This document shows, piece by piece, positions 1 through 8,004 of a stretch of 33,488 bases of DNA. Both the position numbers and the translations under genes were made by a program. Every line of letters starts with the position of its first letter. Positions within the stretch are counted from its first letter, which is position 1. The notes under the pieces were generated by a model, which saw nothing but the letters and a program-made list of their open reading frames with translations, was not told the DNA's origin and did not search any database. This stretch comes from Acidobacteriota bacterium. GTDB lineage: Bacteria; Acidobacteriota; Terriglobia; Terriglobales; Acidobacteriaceae. The DNA lies in contig JAJXWS010000036.1 in NCBI GenBank assembly GCA_021781495.1, forward strand, positions 1,014-34,501. The letters are read 5' to 3'.

Positions 1-393
1 AAGGAGAAGACCCTCCGCTTCCCGGGACACATTGCTTACATTCAGAAGTTGCAGCGCACCGGAGAGCCGTGGATTCCGGATACCTGGAAGCCGGGTGACG
101 ACCAGCAGGAGTTCACGCTGCTCGAAATCCGGCTCATGGGCGAGAATAACGGCACAAAGAAGAGCATTACCTACACACTCTTTGCCACGTACGACGCCGA
201 AAACCAATTCAGCTCCATGACGCGCACAACCGGGAACACCTGCACGGGGGTAGTCCGCTGCGTGCTCAGCGGACTCTACACTCGCAAGGGAATCTCGCCG
301 CCGTCGTACATAGGCGAGGCTCCGGGCTGCCTTGAGAGTATCCTTGTGCATCTCAGAGAACGCGGAATAGTTTTCGACATACGGGAAGCGTGA
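1..393 (+). CDS. Saccharopine dehydrogenase family protein, C-terminal part (5' end outside window)
   Basis: The reading frame is open from the first base of the window to the TGA at 391-393, so only the last 130 residues are present. The piece begins with a KTLRFPGH stretch, and later has MTRTTG followed by a GLYTRKGISPP segment. These are typical of the C-terminal substrate domain of saccharopine dehydrogenase, lysine dehydrogenase and carboxynorspermidine dehydrogenase enzymes. Members are cytosolic NAD(P)-dependent oxidoreductases that make or split a secondary amine between an amino acid and a keto acid or semialdehyde. The N-terminal Rossmann domain lies upstream of the window, so the exact substrate cannot be decided. 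The ornithine aminotransferase gene 1.2 kb downstream on the same strand fits basic amino-acid metabolism, but the gap makes an operon unlikely. The internal ATG at 49 is not the true start. Confidence 0.8.
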   Translation, partial: KEKTLRFPGHIAYIQKLQRTGEPWIPDTWKPGDDQQEFTLLEIRLMGENNGTKKSITYTLFATYDAENQFSSMTRTTGNTCTGVVRCVLSGLYTRKGISPPSYIGEAPGCLESILVHLRERGIVFDIREA

Positions 394-1082
394 GGCGCGG
401 ATTCGTACAGCGGTCATCGTCGAATCCGCGGTAGTACTGCATCCTTGCCGTGGTCACACAAAACAGAATGAAATCAGGGAATTAGAGGGCGCCGGAGGGC
501 CTCGGCGAGAAAGCCAAGCATGCCTTCAATTGCATTATCTTCAATAGATTATGTTGGGGTGGACAGAACTCAGGAAGGAATATGGCGGTGGATGGAGTCT
601 GCTGCGAACTACTCCCCGGCCAAATTCCCGATAAAAAGAGAAAAATACTGGTAATTGCACGCCTTTTCTCACGGAAGAAATACGGGCGGTCTTTCGTTTC
701 AGACAGTTGGGCCGATTTCAGCCTGTTCGAACGAATTCGGAACAGGGAATTTCCGGTTGCGTATCAGGGAACTCAATTTGCCTGTTAGCTGGTGAGAGTG
801 AGGAATCGGACACGAGCGCCGGGGGATAGCCACTGCCAGGTTTTCTCTTGGGCTTCCATAGGTATTGCCGGCTCTCTCGCCTCGCCCGCCAGATTCATCG
901 CAGCGAACCGCGAATCCTGGTTGTAGCTGAGCGAGGTGATGTGCTGCCCGCCCGGCGCCTGGATGCCCGGATTCAGGCTTGGTTCTGGCCGATGACTGAC
1001 ATTCAGCATGGTTCAGAAAAGCCGGGGCCGATCAGTATCATCAAAGCTGAATCTTCAGATCCACCGTATGAGAGGACCGCTG
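394..1082. other. Sparse 690-bp region without a convincing gene
   Basis: No protein family is recognised here. A 68-codon forward ORF at 582-788 has a purine-rich AGGAAGGA stretch at 572-579 just before its ATG, so it could be a small gene. Its sequence (two adjacent Cys near residue 7, a basic KKRKILVIARLFSRKK stretch) resembles nothing I know and its codon use is AT-richer than that of its neighbours. A 74-codon reverse ORF at 785-1009 is likewise unsupported. The stretch may hold decayed coding sequence or the upstream regulatory region of the next gene. Confidence 0.4.
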
Positions 1083-1568
1083 ATGTCAGTTTCTGCAAAC
1101 CGTATTTGGCGACAAATGCCCCAGGATGTCCGAATCGCAGCTAGCAAAATTGTTTGGAATGAGTCAAAAGGCGCCGAGAAGCAGTTCCTCTTCGCATCTC
1201 TCGCAAGAGCAAAAAACCTGCGTGAGGTCACAGTACGCAAAACCCCGATTGAGAAGCTGGTCACCTGGACGGCGGCAACCCTGTCGCTCCCTGACCAGAT
1301 CGTGGAGGACCTTCTGAAGAAGTATCTTCTTCACGAGCATCGTGCCGTGATTATCAGTTTTCTGGAATTGCTCAAGATTCCTCATGCCGAAGGCATGATC
1401 GAGGAGTCGTTTGACCTCGCAGCCCTTTCAAATGAGCAGGTTCAGACGGCTGCTCGCAGCTTGCTCGAATCGGCAGATCGAGCCGGAGCCGTGCTCTACC
1501 TCAAGTATCTCGTGCTTCAAGGTCGATCCTGGGCAGCGGTTGAACAAGTCCTGCCAGCCGGAGAATAA
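1083..1568 (+). CDS. Hypothetical protein, about 161 aa, mostly helical
   Basis: I do not recognise this family. The frame is open from 1008, but the ATG at 1083 gives a protein starting MSVSANRIW whose whole length looks like a soluble helical protein. It is rich in Ala, Leu, Glu and Lys and has no signal peptide, membrane segment or cysteine motif. The segment around residues 65-110 (an [21 protein letters not shown]-like run, then LKIPHAEG) looks like packed amphipathic helices. It ends 29 bp before rocD on the same strand, so the two may be co-transcribed. An alternative start is the ATG at 1068. Coding is supported by the compact spacing with rocD and by amino-acid composition; the function is unknown. 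Confidence 0.6.
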   Translation: MSVSANRIWRQMPQDVRIAASKIVWNESKGAEKQFLFASLARAKNLREVTVRKTPIEKLVTWTAATLSLPDQIVEDLLKKYLLHEHRAVIISFLELLKIPHAEGMIEESFDLAALSNEQVQTAARSLLESADRAGAVLYLKYLVLQGRSWAAVEQVLPAGE

Positions 1569-1597
1569 AGACGGCAAGGCATAATAGAAGAGAGACC

Positions 1598-2821
1598 ATG
1601 AATACGTCATTTACACAGCCGCAGACGCAAGCTCAGGAGCTTGTCGAGCTTGAATGCCAATACGGAGCGCACAACTATAGTCCTCTCGACGTAGTGATTG
1701 AACGTGCTGAGGGCGTTTGGGTTTATGACGTCGAAGGCAAACGTTATATGGATTGCCTGGCCGCTTACTCTGCGGTAAATCAAGGTCACTGTCACCCAAA
1801 GATTCTTCGAACGCTTGAAGAACAGGCCAGAAAAGTCACGCTAACCTCGCGCGCATTCCGCAACGCCCAACTTCCCCTGCTTTGTAAGGATCTTCACGAT
1901 CTGACGGGCTTCGAGATGGTATTGCCGATGAATTCCGGCACCGAGGCTGTCGAAAGCGCCATTAAGGTAGTGCGCAAGTGGGGCTACAAGGTGAAGGGCA
2001 TCCCACAGGACAAGGCCGAAATCATTGTCTGCGCCAACAATTTCCATGGGCGCACCGTTACCATTGTGGGCTTCTCAAGCGACGAACAGTATCGCGATGG
2101 CTTCGGCCCCTTCGCGCCCGGGTTTAAGGTGATCCCCTATGGCGACGCTGAGGCACTGCGCAACGCCATCACCCCGAATACCTGCGCCTTCCTCGTGGAA
2201 CCGATCCAGGGCGAAGCAGGAATCCTGATACCGCCGGTTGGATTCCTCCACGCAGCCGCTGAGATCTGCCGCCAGAACCGCGTGCTTCTCATGACCGATG
2301 AAATTCAGTCCGGCCTGGGGCGCACCGGCAAGCTCTTCGCTTACATGCACGAAGGAATCACGCCGGATGTGCTGATCGTGGGCAAAGCCCTGGCTGGCGG
2401 CTTTTATCCGGTTTCGGCCGTTCTTGCGTCTCGCGAGATTCTGGGTGTCATCACGCCCGGCGACCACGGCAGCACATTCGGAGGAAACCCGCTCGGATGC
2501 GCCATTGCCAGAACTGCCCTGCGTGTCCTGATGGAAGAGAAGATGGTCGAGCGGTCCGCAGAACTGGGGGATTACTTCCTGTCCCGGCTACGAACGCTCC
2601 GCAGTGATGCCATCAAAGAAGTTCGTGGAAAAGGCCTGTGGATCGGCGTCGAACTCTACGGTAAGGCTCGCCCCTACTGCGAAGCCCTGAAGGACGAAGG
2701 AATCCTGTGCAAGGAGACTCACGATCACGTCATCCGCATTGGGCCTCCGCTTGTCGTCACACGGGAAGAACTCGATTGGGCATTCGAGCGGATCGCGAAA
2801 GTGATAGAGGCAAGCCGGTAA
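1598..2821 (+). CDS. rocD: Ornithine--oxo-acid aminotransferase
   Basis: This is a PLP-dependent class III aminotransferase, 407 aa, the usual length for ornithine aminotransferase. It moves the delta-amino group of ornithine to 2-oxoglutarate, giving glutamate-5-semialdehyde, which links arginine/ornithine breakdown to proline and glutamate. Visible hallmarks are the N-terminal [13 protein letters not shown] block, [10 protein letters not shown] near residues 60-68, [12 protein letters not shown] near 112-123, the cofactor-contacting Asp234 in [13 protein letters not shown], and the Schiff-base Lys263 in [11 protein letters not shown]. The [11 protein letters not shown] block separates it from acetylornithine and GABA aminotransferases. 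The ATG at 1598 is preceded by a purine-rich AGAAGAGAG stretch that may serve as ribosome binding site. No arginase or proline gene is in the window, so a catabolic role is inferred from the family only. Confidence 0.93.
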   Translation: MNTSFTQPQTQAQELVELECQYGAHNYSPLDVVIERAEGVWVYDVEGKRYMDCLAAYSAVNQGHCHPKILRTLEEQARKVTLTSRAFRNAQLPLLCKDLHDLTGFEMVLPMNSGTEAVESAIKVVRKWGYKVKGIPQDKAEIIVCANNFHGRTVTIVGFSSDEQYRDGFGPFAPGFKVIPYGDAEALRNAITPNTCAFLVEPIQGEAGILIPPVGFLHAAAEICRQNRVLLMTDEIQSGLGRTGKLFAYMHEGITPDVLIVGKALAGGFYPVSAVLASREILGVITPGDHGSTFGGNPLGCAIARTALRVLMEEKMVERSAELGDYFLSRLRTLRSDAIKEVRGKGLWIGVELYGKARPYCEALKDEGILCKETHDHVIRIGPPLVVTREELDWAFERIAKVIEASR

Positions 2822-3199
2822 GCTTTTCAGCGGGATCTCGTTACGGTTGTATGACTGGCCACTCTTACCCGTACGTGCGCCAAATCACTTGACAGCTTTC
2901 TGAATTGATTCGCTACTCCGAAGTCGTCAAGTTTGACGACATGCATGGGCGCGGATCAGTGGAAGTCATGCGAGCGCACGTCGATGGCCTGGTCGGAGAG
3001 CGGCTGCAGGCGTTTGGCGGGGAGGTGGATTACTCCATTCTGATTCTGGAGCGGCCCTTCGACCAGCAAAAACCGCGCACGCGTGACAACAAGCCGTTCC
3101 TCTCGAAGAGGTCAGGTGTCAAGGGCGGAGCAAAACCGGAGAATTGGACAGCGACGAGCAGTGGGGAGAAATTCTCTAGTGGAGCTTTTGGATGGAAAA
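2822..3199. other. Intergenic region between rocD and the tRNA-Ser terminator
   Basis: No gene is supported here. A forward frame is open from 2905 with the segment VEVMRAHVDGLVGERLQ, but it has only a TTG start without a ribosome binding site. It also runs on through the terminator hairpin and the tRNA gene in the antisense sense, so its 3' part cannot be genuine. A short hairpin (CCTCT/AGAGG) lies near 3101-3113. Confidence 0.4.
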
Positions 3200-3216
3200 G
3201 GCCCGGAAACCGGGCC
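3196..3216 (-). terminator. Intrinsic terminator downstream of tRNA-Ser
   Basis: A perfect 7-bp GC stem is formed by 3200-3206 and 3210-3216 with a three-base loop. Read on the minus strand it is followed by four T residues (3199-3196). It sits 45 bp past the tRNA 3' end in the direction of tRNA transcription. The T-tract is short, so termination may be partial. Confidence 0.6.
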
Positions 3217-3260
3217 AGACAGCGAAGTTACGCTGTTTTGTATGAATACGTTAGACTCAC

Positions 3261-3353
3261 TGGCGGAGAGAGGGGGATTCGAACCCCCGATAGAGCTTTT
3301 GACCCTATAACGGTTTAGCAAACCGCCGCCTTCAGCCACTCGGCCATCTCTCC
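3261..3353 (-). tRNA. tRNA-Ser (anticodon GCU)
   Basis: On the minus strand the sequence folds into a class II tRNA. The acceptor stem is GGAGAGA (3353-3347) paired with TCTCTCC (3271-3265), the discriminator base is G at 3264, and the CCA end is encoded (3263-3261). The anticodon GCT (3319-3317) lies in the loop TTGCTAA and reads AGC/AGU serine codons. A long variable arm of about 20 nt and a T-arm with a GGGGG/CCCCC stem and TTCGAAT loop complete the fold. The long variable arm is the identity feature of tRNA-Ser. No integrase or attachment-site repeat is seen next to it. Confidence 0.97.
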
Positions 3354-3365
3354 GGTTCTTTGTGG

Positions 3366-3371
3366 ATTATA
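3366..3371 (-). promoter_or_regulatory. -10 element of the tRNA-Ser promoter
   Basis: The minus strand reads a perfect TATAAT at 3371-3366. Transcription would start near 3359, about six bases before the tRNA 5' end. No good -35 hexamer is visible 16-18 bp upstream, so this assignment rests on the -10 and its position. Confidence 0.6.
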
Positions 3372-3675
3372 CCGGAAGTCTCCCCTTGCACGTGCGGGAG
3401 CCCTGCGAATCTTGCTTTCCGGTCGTGAATTGCAGCAACGGCTGCTGCCCCGGATGCTCCGCTTCGGGCTACGAATTCGGCGCCCATCCCGGTCCGGACA
3501 TGCGTATGGTGCGGCCGCGCCAGGCCGAAGGAAGACACGCGCATCCTCGGCTCGTATGCCCGGTCGCATTGCAACCCATCCCATCGGTGGCGCACAGCAG
3601 GAACTGCCCCGGAGCGCGGCACCGCCAAGCCGGGGCAAATCCTGGATTTCCTCTTTCTGCAAGGAAACAAACTTG
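3372..3675. other. Intergenic region between tRNA-Ser and the permease
   Basis: Apart from the tRNA promoter at its left edge and a -10-like element at its right edge, nothing is recognised. ORFs in this stretch on either strand overlap the tRNA or have no family resemblance. Confidence 0.4.
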
Positions 3676-3682
3676 TTAGATT
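3676..3682 (+). promoter_or_regulatory. Probable -10 (TTAGAT/TAGATT) of the APC permease gene, leaderless
   Basis: The sequence TGTTAGATT ends 7-8 bases before the ATG at 3690, and a TG lies one base ahead of TAGATT as in extended -10 promoters. Transcription would start at or just before the start codon. No Shine-Dalgarno sequence is seen. The -35 is not recognisable. Confidence 0.4.
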
Positions 3683-3689
3683 CACACGT

Positions 3690-5039
3690 ATGCGCCTTGG
3701 CTTGAACGATAGTCAGCGGAAGATGCGCTTTTTGCCGTTGATCGCCGCCACCTACTTCATGGTTTCCGGCGGTCCGTACGGCATTGAGGACATCCTGGGT
3801 GGGGCGGGTTTTGCCGCAGCGCTGGTCATTCTGCTCGGCATGCCCTTCTTCTGGAGCCTGCCCACGGCGCTGATGATTGGCGAACTGGCCAGCGCCATAC
3901 CCGCGGAAGGCGGTTTTTATGTGTGGGTCCGGCGTGCGCTCGGCCCATTCTGGGGCTATCAGGAGGGCTGGCTTTCGCTCTCCGCCAGCATCTTCGACAT
4001 GGCCATCTATCCGGCCATCTTCGTTCTGTATCTGGGCAAGTTCAGCCCGGCCCTGACCGAGGGCTGGCGTGGCTTTGCGTGGTCGATTGCGGTGGTGGTT
4101 CTGTGCTCCATCTGGAACCTTCGCGGAGCGCCCGCCGTGGGCGACGGATCCATGGGCCTTTTTGCGCTGCTGCTGGCGCCGTTTGTGGTGCTTACATTCC
4201 TGGGCGTCTGGCGGGGGCTTACTGTGCATCCCGCAGTGCAGTGGGGACAGGTGGCCTCCGGTCCCGCGCTCTCAACGGCGGTGCTGGTGGCGATGTGGAA
4301 CTACATGGGGTGGGACAACGCGTCTACGGTGGCGCAGGAGGTCGAAAATCCGCAGCGCAACTATCCGCGCGCCATGGTGGCCTGCACTCTGCTGGTGGCT
4401 GTCACCTATGCCCTGCCGCTGGTCGCCGTCGCCATGGGCGGCATCTCCGTTGAGAGCTTCACCACGGGAGATTGGACAACAGCCGCCAGCGCTCTGGGCG
4501 GACCACTGCTCGGCATGATGGTGGTGGCAGGCGGAGCGCTTACGGGAATCGGCATGTTTAACGCGCTGGTGCTCAGCTACACACGCGTGCCCATGGCCAT
4601 GGCGGAAGACGGCATGTTGCCCGGCATCCTTGCCCGGCGCAACCGCCGCGGCGTGCCCTGGGTCAGCGTCCTCGTTTGCGGAGTGGCCTGGGCGCTGGCT
4701 CTGAACCTGCCGTTTGAGCGGCTGATCTCCATTGACCTGATCCTTTACGGATCCAGCCTGCTGCTGGAGTTCGTCGCCCTCATTGTGCTGCGCTTCCGTG
4801 AGCCCGATCTGCCACGGCCGTTCCGGGCGGGCAACCTTGCTGTGGCGTGTTCCCTTGCGGTTGGGCCTGCGGCCATGATCGCCTACGCGATCTATGCTTC
4901 CCGCCAGGAGAAGCTGATGGGGTCCACCTCCGCGTTGCTGTTTGCGGTGCTGGTGGCTCTGCTTGGACCGCTGTTGTATTGGTTTATGGCAGCGCCGCTT
5001 GCCCGGCATCGCAGGGGGACGGAGCAGGCGAGGGGATGA
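3690..5039 (+). CDS. APC superfamily amino acid permease
   Basis: This is a 449-aa integral membrane protein with about 12 predicted helices. Its N-terminal helix contains SGGPYGIEDILGGAG, the glycine-rich unwound segment of amino acid-polyamine-organocation permeases. It is followed by the IPAEGGFYVWVRRALGPFWGYQEGW block, also typical of the superfamily, and later by the conserved EVENPQRNYPRAM loop after helix 6. Such proteins import amino acids or polyamines at the inner membrane using a cation gradient. The substrate cannot be told from the sequence. The neighbours (tRNA-Ser and a convergent pyrophosphatase) give no clue. The ATG at 3690 was chosen because a -10-like element directly precedes it; the ATG at 3723 is a possible alternative that would trim 11 polar residues. 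Confidence 0.88.
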   Translation: MRLGLNDSQRKMRFLPLIAATYFMVSGGPYGIEDILGGAGFAAALVILLGMPFFWSLPTALMIGELASAIPAEGGFYVWVRRALGPFWGYQEGWLSLSASIFDMAIYPAIFVLYLGKFSPALTEGWRGFAWSIAVVVLCSIWNLRGAPAVGDGSMGLFALLLAPFVVLTFLGVWRGLTVHPAVQWGQVASGPALSTAVLVAMWNYMGWDNASTVAQEVENPQRNYPRAMVACTLLVAVTYALPLVAVAMGGISVESFTTGDWTTAASALGGPLLGMMVVAGGALTGIGMFNALVLSYTRVPMAMAEDGMLPGILARRNRRGVPWVSVLVCGVAWALALNLPFERLISIDLILYGSSLLLEFVALIVLRFREPDLPRPFRAGNLAVACSLAVGPAAMIAYAIYASRQEKLMGSTSALLFAVLVALLGPLLYWFMAAPLARHRRGTEQARG

Positions 5040-5049
5040 GCCAAACGAC

Positions 5050-5079
5050 GCAGGCCGCCCCCGGAAGAGAGCGGCCTGC
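5050..5079. terminator. Hairpin between convergent genes (putative bidirectional terminator)
   Basis: A perfect 9-bp inverted repeat (GCAGGCCGC at 5050-5058, GCGGCCTGC at 5071-5079) with a 12-base loop lies between the 3' ends of the permease and pyrophosphatase genes. No T-tract follows on either strand, so it may act as an RNA 3' end stabiliser or assist Rho rather than being a classical terminator. Confidence 0.5.
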
Positions 5080-5105
5080 TGATCTGCCCATCCAGCCCGG
5101 AGCGG

Positions 5106-5654
5106 CTACGGCTTGAGCGCGGCCTTGTTGGCCTGGTTTTCGCGGAAGAGTTCCATGGCGCGAACCACGTGATCGCGGGCATAGGCGGCGTCGTGCCAGC
5201 CCTTCACTTCCACGCGCTTTCCTTCCAGATCCTTATAGATGGAGAAGAAGTGCGTGATCTCTTTCAGCAGATGGGGATAGATGTCCGTGTAGTTCCAGAT
5301 GTTGGTAAAGCGGGGATTGTTTTTGCCCACGGCCAGCACCTTTTCATCCAGCACGCCCTGGTCCAGCATCTCCAGCAGGCCAATGGGGCGCACTTCCTGC
5401 ACGCAGCCGGGGAAGCTGGGGCTGGCAACCAGCACCAGCACGTCCAGCGGGTCGCCGTCGTCGCTCAGCGTGGACGGAATGAACCCGTAGTCGCCCGGGT
5501 AGTGGACCGGCGAGTGCAGATTTCGATCTAGCTTGAAAACGTGGAGCTGCTTGTCGTACTCAAACTTATTGGTCGCGTCTTTGGGGATCTCAATGACAGC
5601 TCGAAAAACTTCGGGGGCGCGTTCGCCCACCGGCAACTCCAGGTAGTTCACCAT
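5106..5654 (-). CDS. ppa: Inorganic pyrophosphatase (family I)
   Basis: The protein is a 182-aa soluble cytosolic enzyme that hydrolyses pyrophosphate to two phosphates and so pulls biosynthetic reactions forward. The family I signature DGDPLDVLV lies at residues 66-74, with the metal-binding aspartates at 66, 68 and 71. It is preceded by the active-site stretch VHYPGDYGFIPSTL (residues 50-63) and followed by the DIYPHLLKEITHFF segment near the C-terminus. Length matches bacterial hexameric enzymes. The ATG at 5654 has AAGGAG about ten bases upstream on the minus strand. The gene is divergent from purS and convergent with the permease, so it is monocistronic. Confidence 0.96.
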   Translation of the reverse strand: MVNYLELPVGERAPEVFRAVIEIPKDATNKFEYDKQLHVFKLDRNLHSPVHYPGDYGFIPSTLSDDGDPLDVLVLVASPSFPGCVQEVRPIGLLEMLDQGVLDEKVLAVGKNNPRFTNIWNYTDIYPHLLKEITHFFSIYKDLEGKRVEVKGWHDAAYARDHVVRAMELFRENQANKAALKP

Positions 5655-5747
5655 GTTCCTGTTTCTCCTTGCGCCGTGGGGCGTGGCGGCAGATGGGCAA
5701 ATCCGTGCGGGACCTCCGGAAATTCACCAGCCATCTGCCGGAACTAA

Positions 5748-5753
5748 TATAAT
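5748..5753 (+). promoter_or_regulatory. -10 element (TATAAT) of purS, leaderless or nearly so
   Basis: A perfect TATAAT ends nine bases before the purS ATG at 5762, so transcription would begin one or two bases ahead of the start codon. A TTCACC at 5723-5728 could be a weak -35 with a long 19-bp spacer. There is no Shine-Dalgarno sequence between the -10 and the ATG. Confidence 0.6.
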
Positions 5754-5761
5754 CACAGCTA

Positions 5762-6007
5762 ATGAAGGCGCATGTCTATGTCACTTTGAAGACATCGGTC
5801 CTGGATCCGCAGGGCCAGACTATCCAGAACGCTCTACGCAAAATCGGCTTTGCGGATGTAACTGCCGTGCGCCAGGGCAAGTATTTTGTGGTTTCCCTGG
5901 CAGATGGCCTGTCCGGCGAGGCTGCGCGTGCCCAGGTGGAGCGTATTGCCCGGGAGGTGCTCACCAACCCGGTCATCGAAGAATTCACATACCGCATTGA
6001 GGAATAA
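5762..6007 (+). CDS. purS: Phosphoribosylformylglycinamidine synthase subunit PurS
   Basis: The 81-aa protein has the full-length PurS pattern: KAHVYVTLKTSVLDPQGQTI at the start, the RKIGFADVTAVRQGKYF middle and the NPVIEEFTYRIEE end. PurS is the small dimeric subunit that bridges PurQ (glutaminase) and PurL (synthetase) and helps channel ammonia in the fourth step of purine synthesis. In many bacteria it is encoded in a purS-purQ-purL cluster. Here it stands alone between ppa and glmS and neither partner gene is in the window. Its promoter appears to produce a leaderless mRNA. Confidence 0.93.
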   Translation: MKAHVYVTLKTSVLDPQGQTIQNALRKIGFADVTAVRQGKYFVVSLADGLSGEAARAQVERIAREVLTNPVIEEFTYRIEE

Positions 6008-6046
6008 GCCTGCCGGCTGGTTCGCCGCCGGGCTGTGTGCAAACGA

Positions 6047-6070
6047 CGCCATGCCATAACCGGCATGGTG
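6047..6070 (+). terminator. Hairpin after purS
   Basis: A 9-bp stem (6047-6055 with 6062-6070, including one G-T pair) and a six-base loop lie between purS and glmS. No T-tract follows. It may end or stabilise the purS transcript, since glmS seems to have its own -10 just downstream. Confidence 0.35.
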
Positions 6071-6086
6071 GCGCCGTTCTATCGCT

Positions 6087-6092
6087 TAAAAT
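6087..6092 (+). promoter_or_regulatory. Putative -10 (TAAAAT) of glmS, leaderless
   Basis: TAAAAT ends seven bases before the ATG at 6099, which places the predicted first transcribed base on the A of the start codon. There is no Shine-Dalgarno sequence and no good -35. No glmS ribozyme core is visible upstream. Confidence 0.4.
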
Positions 6093-6098
6093 CCTTGC

Positions 6099-7982
6099 AT
6101 GTGCGGAATCGTCGGATACGTTGGTCCCAAGCAGGTTGTCCCCATCATCATTGAGGGGCTCAGGCGCCTCGAATACCGCGGCTACGACTCGGCGGGCATT
6201 GCTGTAGGCAGTCCGTCGCGGCCCACCCTTGAGGTTTGCCGCGCTCCAGGCAAGCTGCACAACCTTGAGGAACTGCTCGCCAGCCATCCGCTCGACGGCA
6301 CCTTTGGCATTGGCCACACCCGCTGGGCGACGCATGGCCGTCCCACCGAAGAGAATGCCCATCCCCATCGCGACTGCACCGGGCGCATCGTTGTTGTCCA
6401 CAACGGCATTGTGGAGAACTACCTTGCGCTGAAGCGCGAACTGACCGCGCAGGGGCACAAGTTCGTGACGGAGACTGACACCGAGATCATCGCTCACCTG
6501 ATTGAGCAGGTGCAGAAGGACGCAGAGGCCGCCGGAAGTCCCATTCCGCTGGAGGTCGCCGTGCGCCGGGCCGTGAAGCGCCTGACCGGGGCCTTTGCCC
6601 TGGGCATCCTCTCCGCCGCTGAGCCGGACAAGATTATTGCCGCGCGCTCCGGGCCGCCGGTCGTCATTGGCGTAGGAGAGGGCGAGGCCTTTGTCGCCTC
6701 CGATGTTCCCGGCATCCTGCACCACACGCGCAATATCTACTTCCTGGCCGATGGCGATATGGCCATCCTGACCCGCGACGGGGTTAGCCTGACGGACTTT
6801 GACGGCAACCCCATCGAGCGGACCATCACGCGCATCCAGTGGGACCCGATCCAGGCAGAGAAGGGCGGATTCAAGCACTTCATGCTCAAAGAGATATGGG
6901 AGCAGCCAAGGGCCATTCGCGACACCACGCTGGGCCGCGTCTCCCTGGACTCCGGCAAGGTCTTCCTGGGGGAGATGGATATTCCCGAAGAGGAGCTGGC
7001 CGCCGCCACCAGCATCAGCATTGCGGCTTGCGGCACCAGCTGGCACGCGGCGCTTACCGGGAAGTACATGATCGAGCGCCTTGCCCGACTGCCCGTGGAC
7101 GTGGATTACGCAAGCGAGTATCGCTATCGCGACCCCATCGCCGGGCCCGGCTCGCTGGGACTGCTCATCACGCAGTCCGGCGAGACGGCGGATACGCTTG
7201 CCGCCCAGCGCGAGATGAAGGCGCTCGGTTCCCCCACGGTGGCCATCTGCAACGTGGTGGGAGCCATGGTGGCCCGCGAGGCTCGCGGCGCCATCTATAC
7301 CCACGCCGGACCGGAGATTGGCGTGGCGTCTACCAAGGCGTTTACTTCGCAGCTTACGGCGCTGTTCCTGCTGGCTCTCAAGCTGGGCCAGTTGCGCGGC
7401 AAGCTCGATGCGGCGCAGTCGGTTGCCCTGATCGAGGAACTGAGCCGCGTTCCTGCGCGCATGGAAGAGGTGCTGCGGACGACCGCCTCGCTGTGCGAGC
7501 ACCTTGCCCGCGAGTTTTCGAATGCCCGGGATTTTCTGTATCTGGGCCGCGGCATCCATTTTCCCATCGCGCTGGAGGGAGCTCTCAAGCTGAAGGAGAT
7601 CTCCTATATCCATGCCGAAGGCTATCCGGCGGGGGAGATGAAGCATGGTCCCAATGCCCTCATCGACGAGAACCTGCCCGTGGTGGTGCTGGCCACATGC
7701 GACGAGTCAGACCCGGCCTCCCGGCTTCGCTATGAGAAGACGCTCTCCAACATCCAGGAGGTCACGGCGCGCGCCGGTCGCGTGATTGCGATCGCCACGG
7801 AAGGGGATACGACCATCGGCGGCCTGGTGGAGCACGTGATTCCCGTACCGCACTCGATTGAGCTGCTTTCGCCGCTGATCGAGATTGTGCCCCTGCAACT
7901 GCTTGCCTACTACATTGCTGTTCGCCGCGGCTGCGACGTGGACCAGCCCCGAAACCTGGCAAAATCAGTCACGGTGGAGTAG
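6099..7982 (+). CDS. glmS: Glutamine--fructose-6-phosphate aminotransferase (isomerizing)
   Basis: This 627-aa cytosolic enzyme makes glucosamine-6-phosphate from fructose-6-phosphate and glutamine, the first step towards UDP-GlcNAc, peptidoglycan and lipid A. The N-terminus MCGIVGYVG supplies the catalytic Cys2 of the class II glutaminase domain, followed by [14 protein letters not shown] and [18 protein letters not shown]. Two sugar-isomerase (SIS) domains follow, with [11 protein letters not shown] near residue 310 and [10 protein letters not shown] near 360. The C-terminus ends in NLAKSVTVE, as in the family. Length is slightly above the E. coli enzyme because of a short insertion in the glutaminase domain. 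The start is fixed by the catalytic Cys2. The downstream dehydrogenase begins 22 bp later and may be co-transcribed. Confidence 0.97.
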   Translation: MCGIVGYVGPKQVVPIIIEGLRRLEYRGYDSAGIAVGSPSRPTLEVCRAPGKLHNLEELLASHPLDGTFGIGHTRWATHGRPTEENAHPHRDCTGRIVVVHNGIVENYLALKRELTAQGHKFVTETDTEIIAHLIEQVQKDAEAAGSPIPLEVAVRRAVKRLTGAFALGILSAAEPDKIIAARSGPPVVIGVGEGEAFVASDVPGILHHTRNIYFLADGDMAILTRDGVSLTDFDGNPIERTITRIQWDPIQAEKGGFKHFMLKEIWEQPRAIRDTTLGRVSLDSGKVFLGEMDIPEEELAAATSISIAACGTSWHAALTGKYMIERLARLPVDVDYASEYRYRDPIAGPGSLGLLITQSGETADTLAAQREMKALGSPTVAICNVVGAMVAREARGAIYTHAGPEIGVASTKAFTSQLTALFLLALKLGQLRGKLDAAQSVALIEELSRVPARMEEVLRTTASLCEHLAREFSNARDFLYLGRGIHFPIALEGALKLKEISYIHAEGYPAGEMKHGPNALIDENLPVVVLATCDESDPASRLRYEKTLSNIQEVTARAGRVIAIATEGDTTIGGLVEHVIPVPHSIELLSPLIEIVPLQLLAYYIAVRRGCDVDQPRNLAKSVTVE

Positions 7983-8004
7983 CCCGCAATTCGGAGAAGG
8001 CCCT

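Noticed and set aside
2905-3318. 137-codon forward ORF
   Set aside because: It crosses the tRNA terminator and the tRNA gene, has a TTG start and no ribosome binding site.
3261-3353. tRNA-Ser as an integration site
   Set aside because: No repeat of the tRNA 3' end, integrase or island was found on either side within the window.
3315-4229. 304-codon reverse ORF
   Set aside because: It starts antisense within the permease and runs into the tRNA-Ser gene; no credible protein features.
6008-6098. glmS ribozyme upstream of glmS
   Set aside because: The gap to purS is under 100 bp and shows only one simple hairpin; the ribozyme core does not fit.
5985-7646. 553-codon reverse ORF
   Set aside because: It lies wholly antisense to glmS and overlaps its catalytic domains; composition (His, Gln, Arg, Gly rich) is that of a shadow frame in GC-rich DNA.
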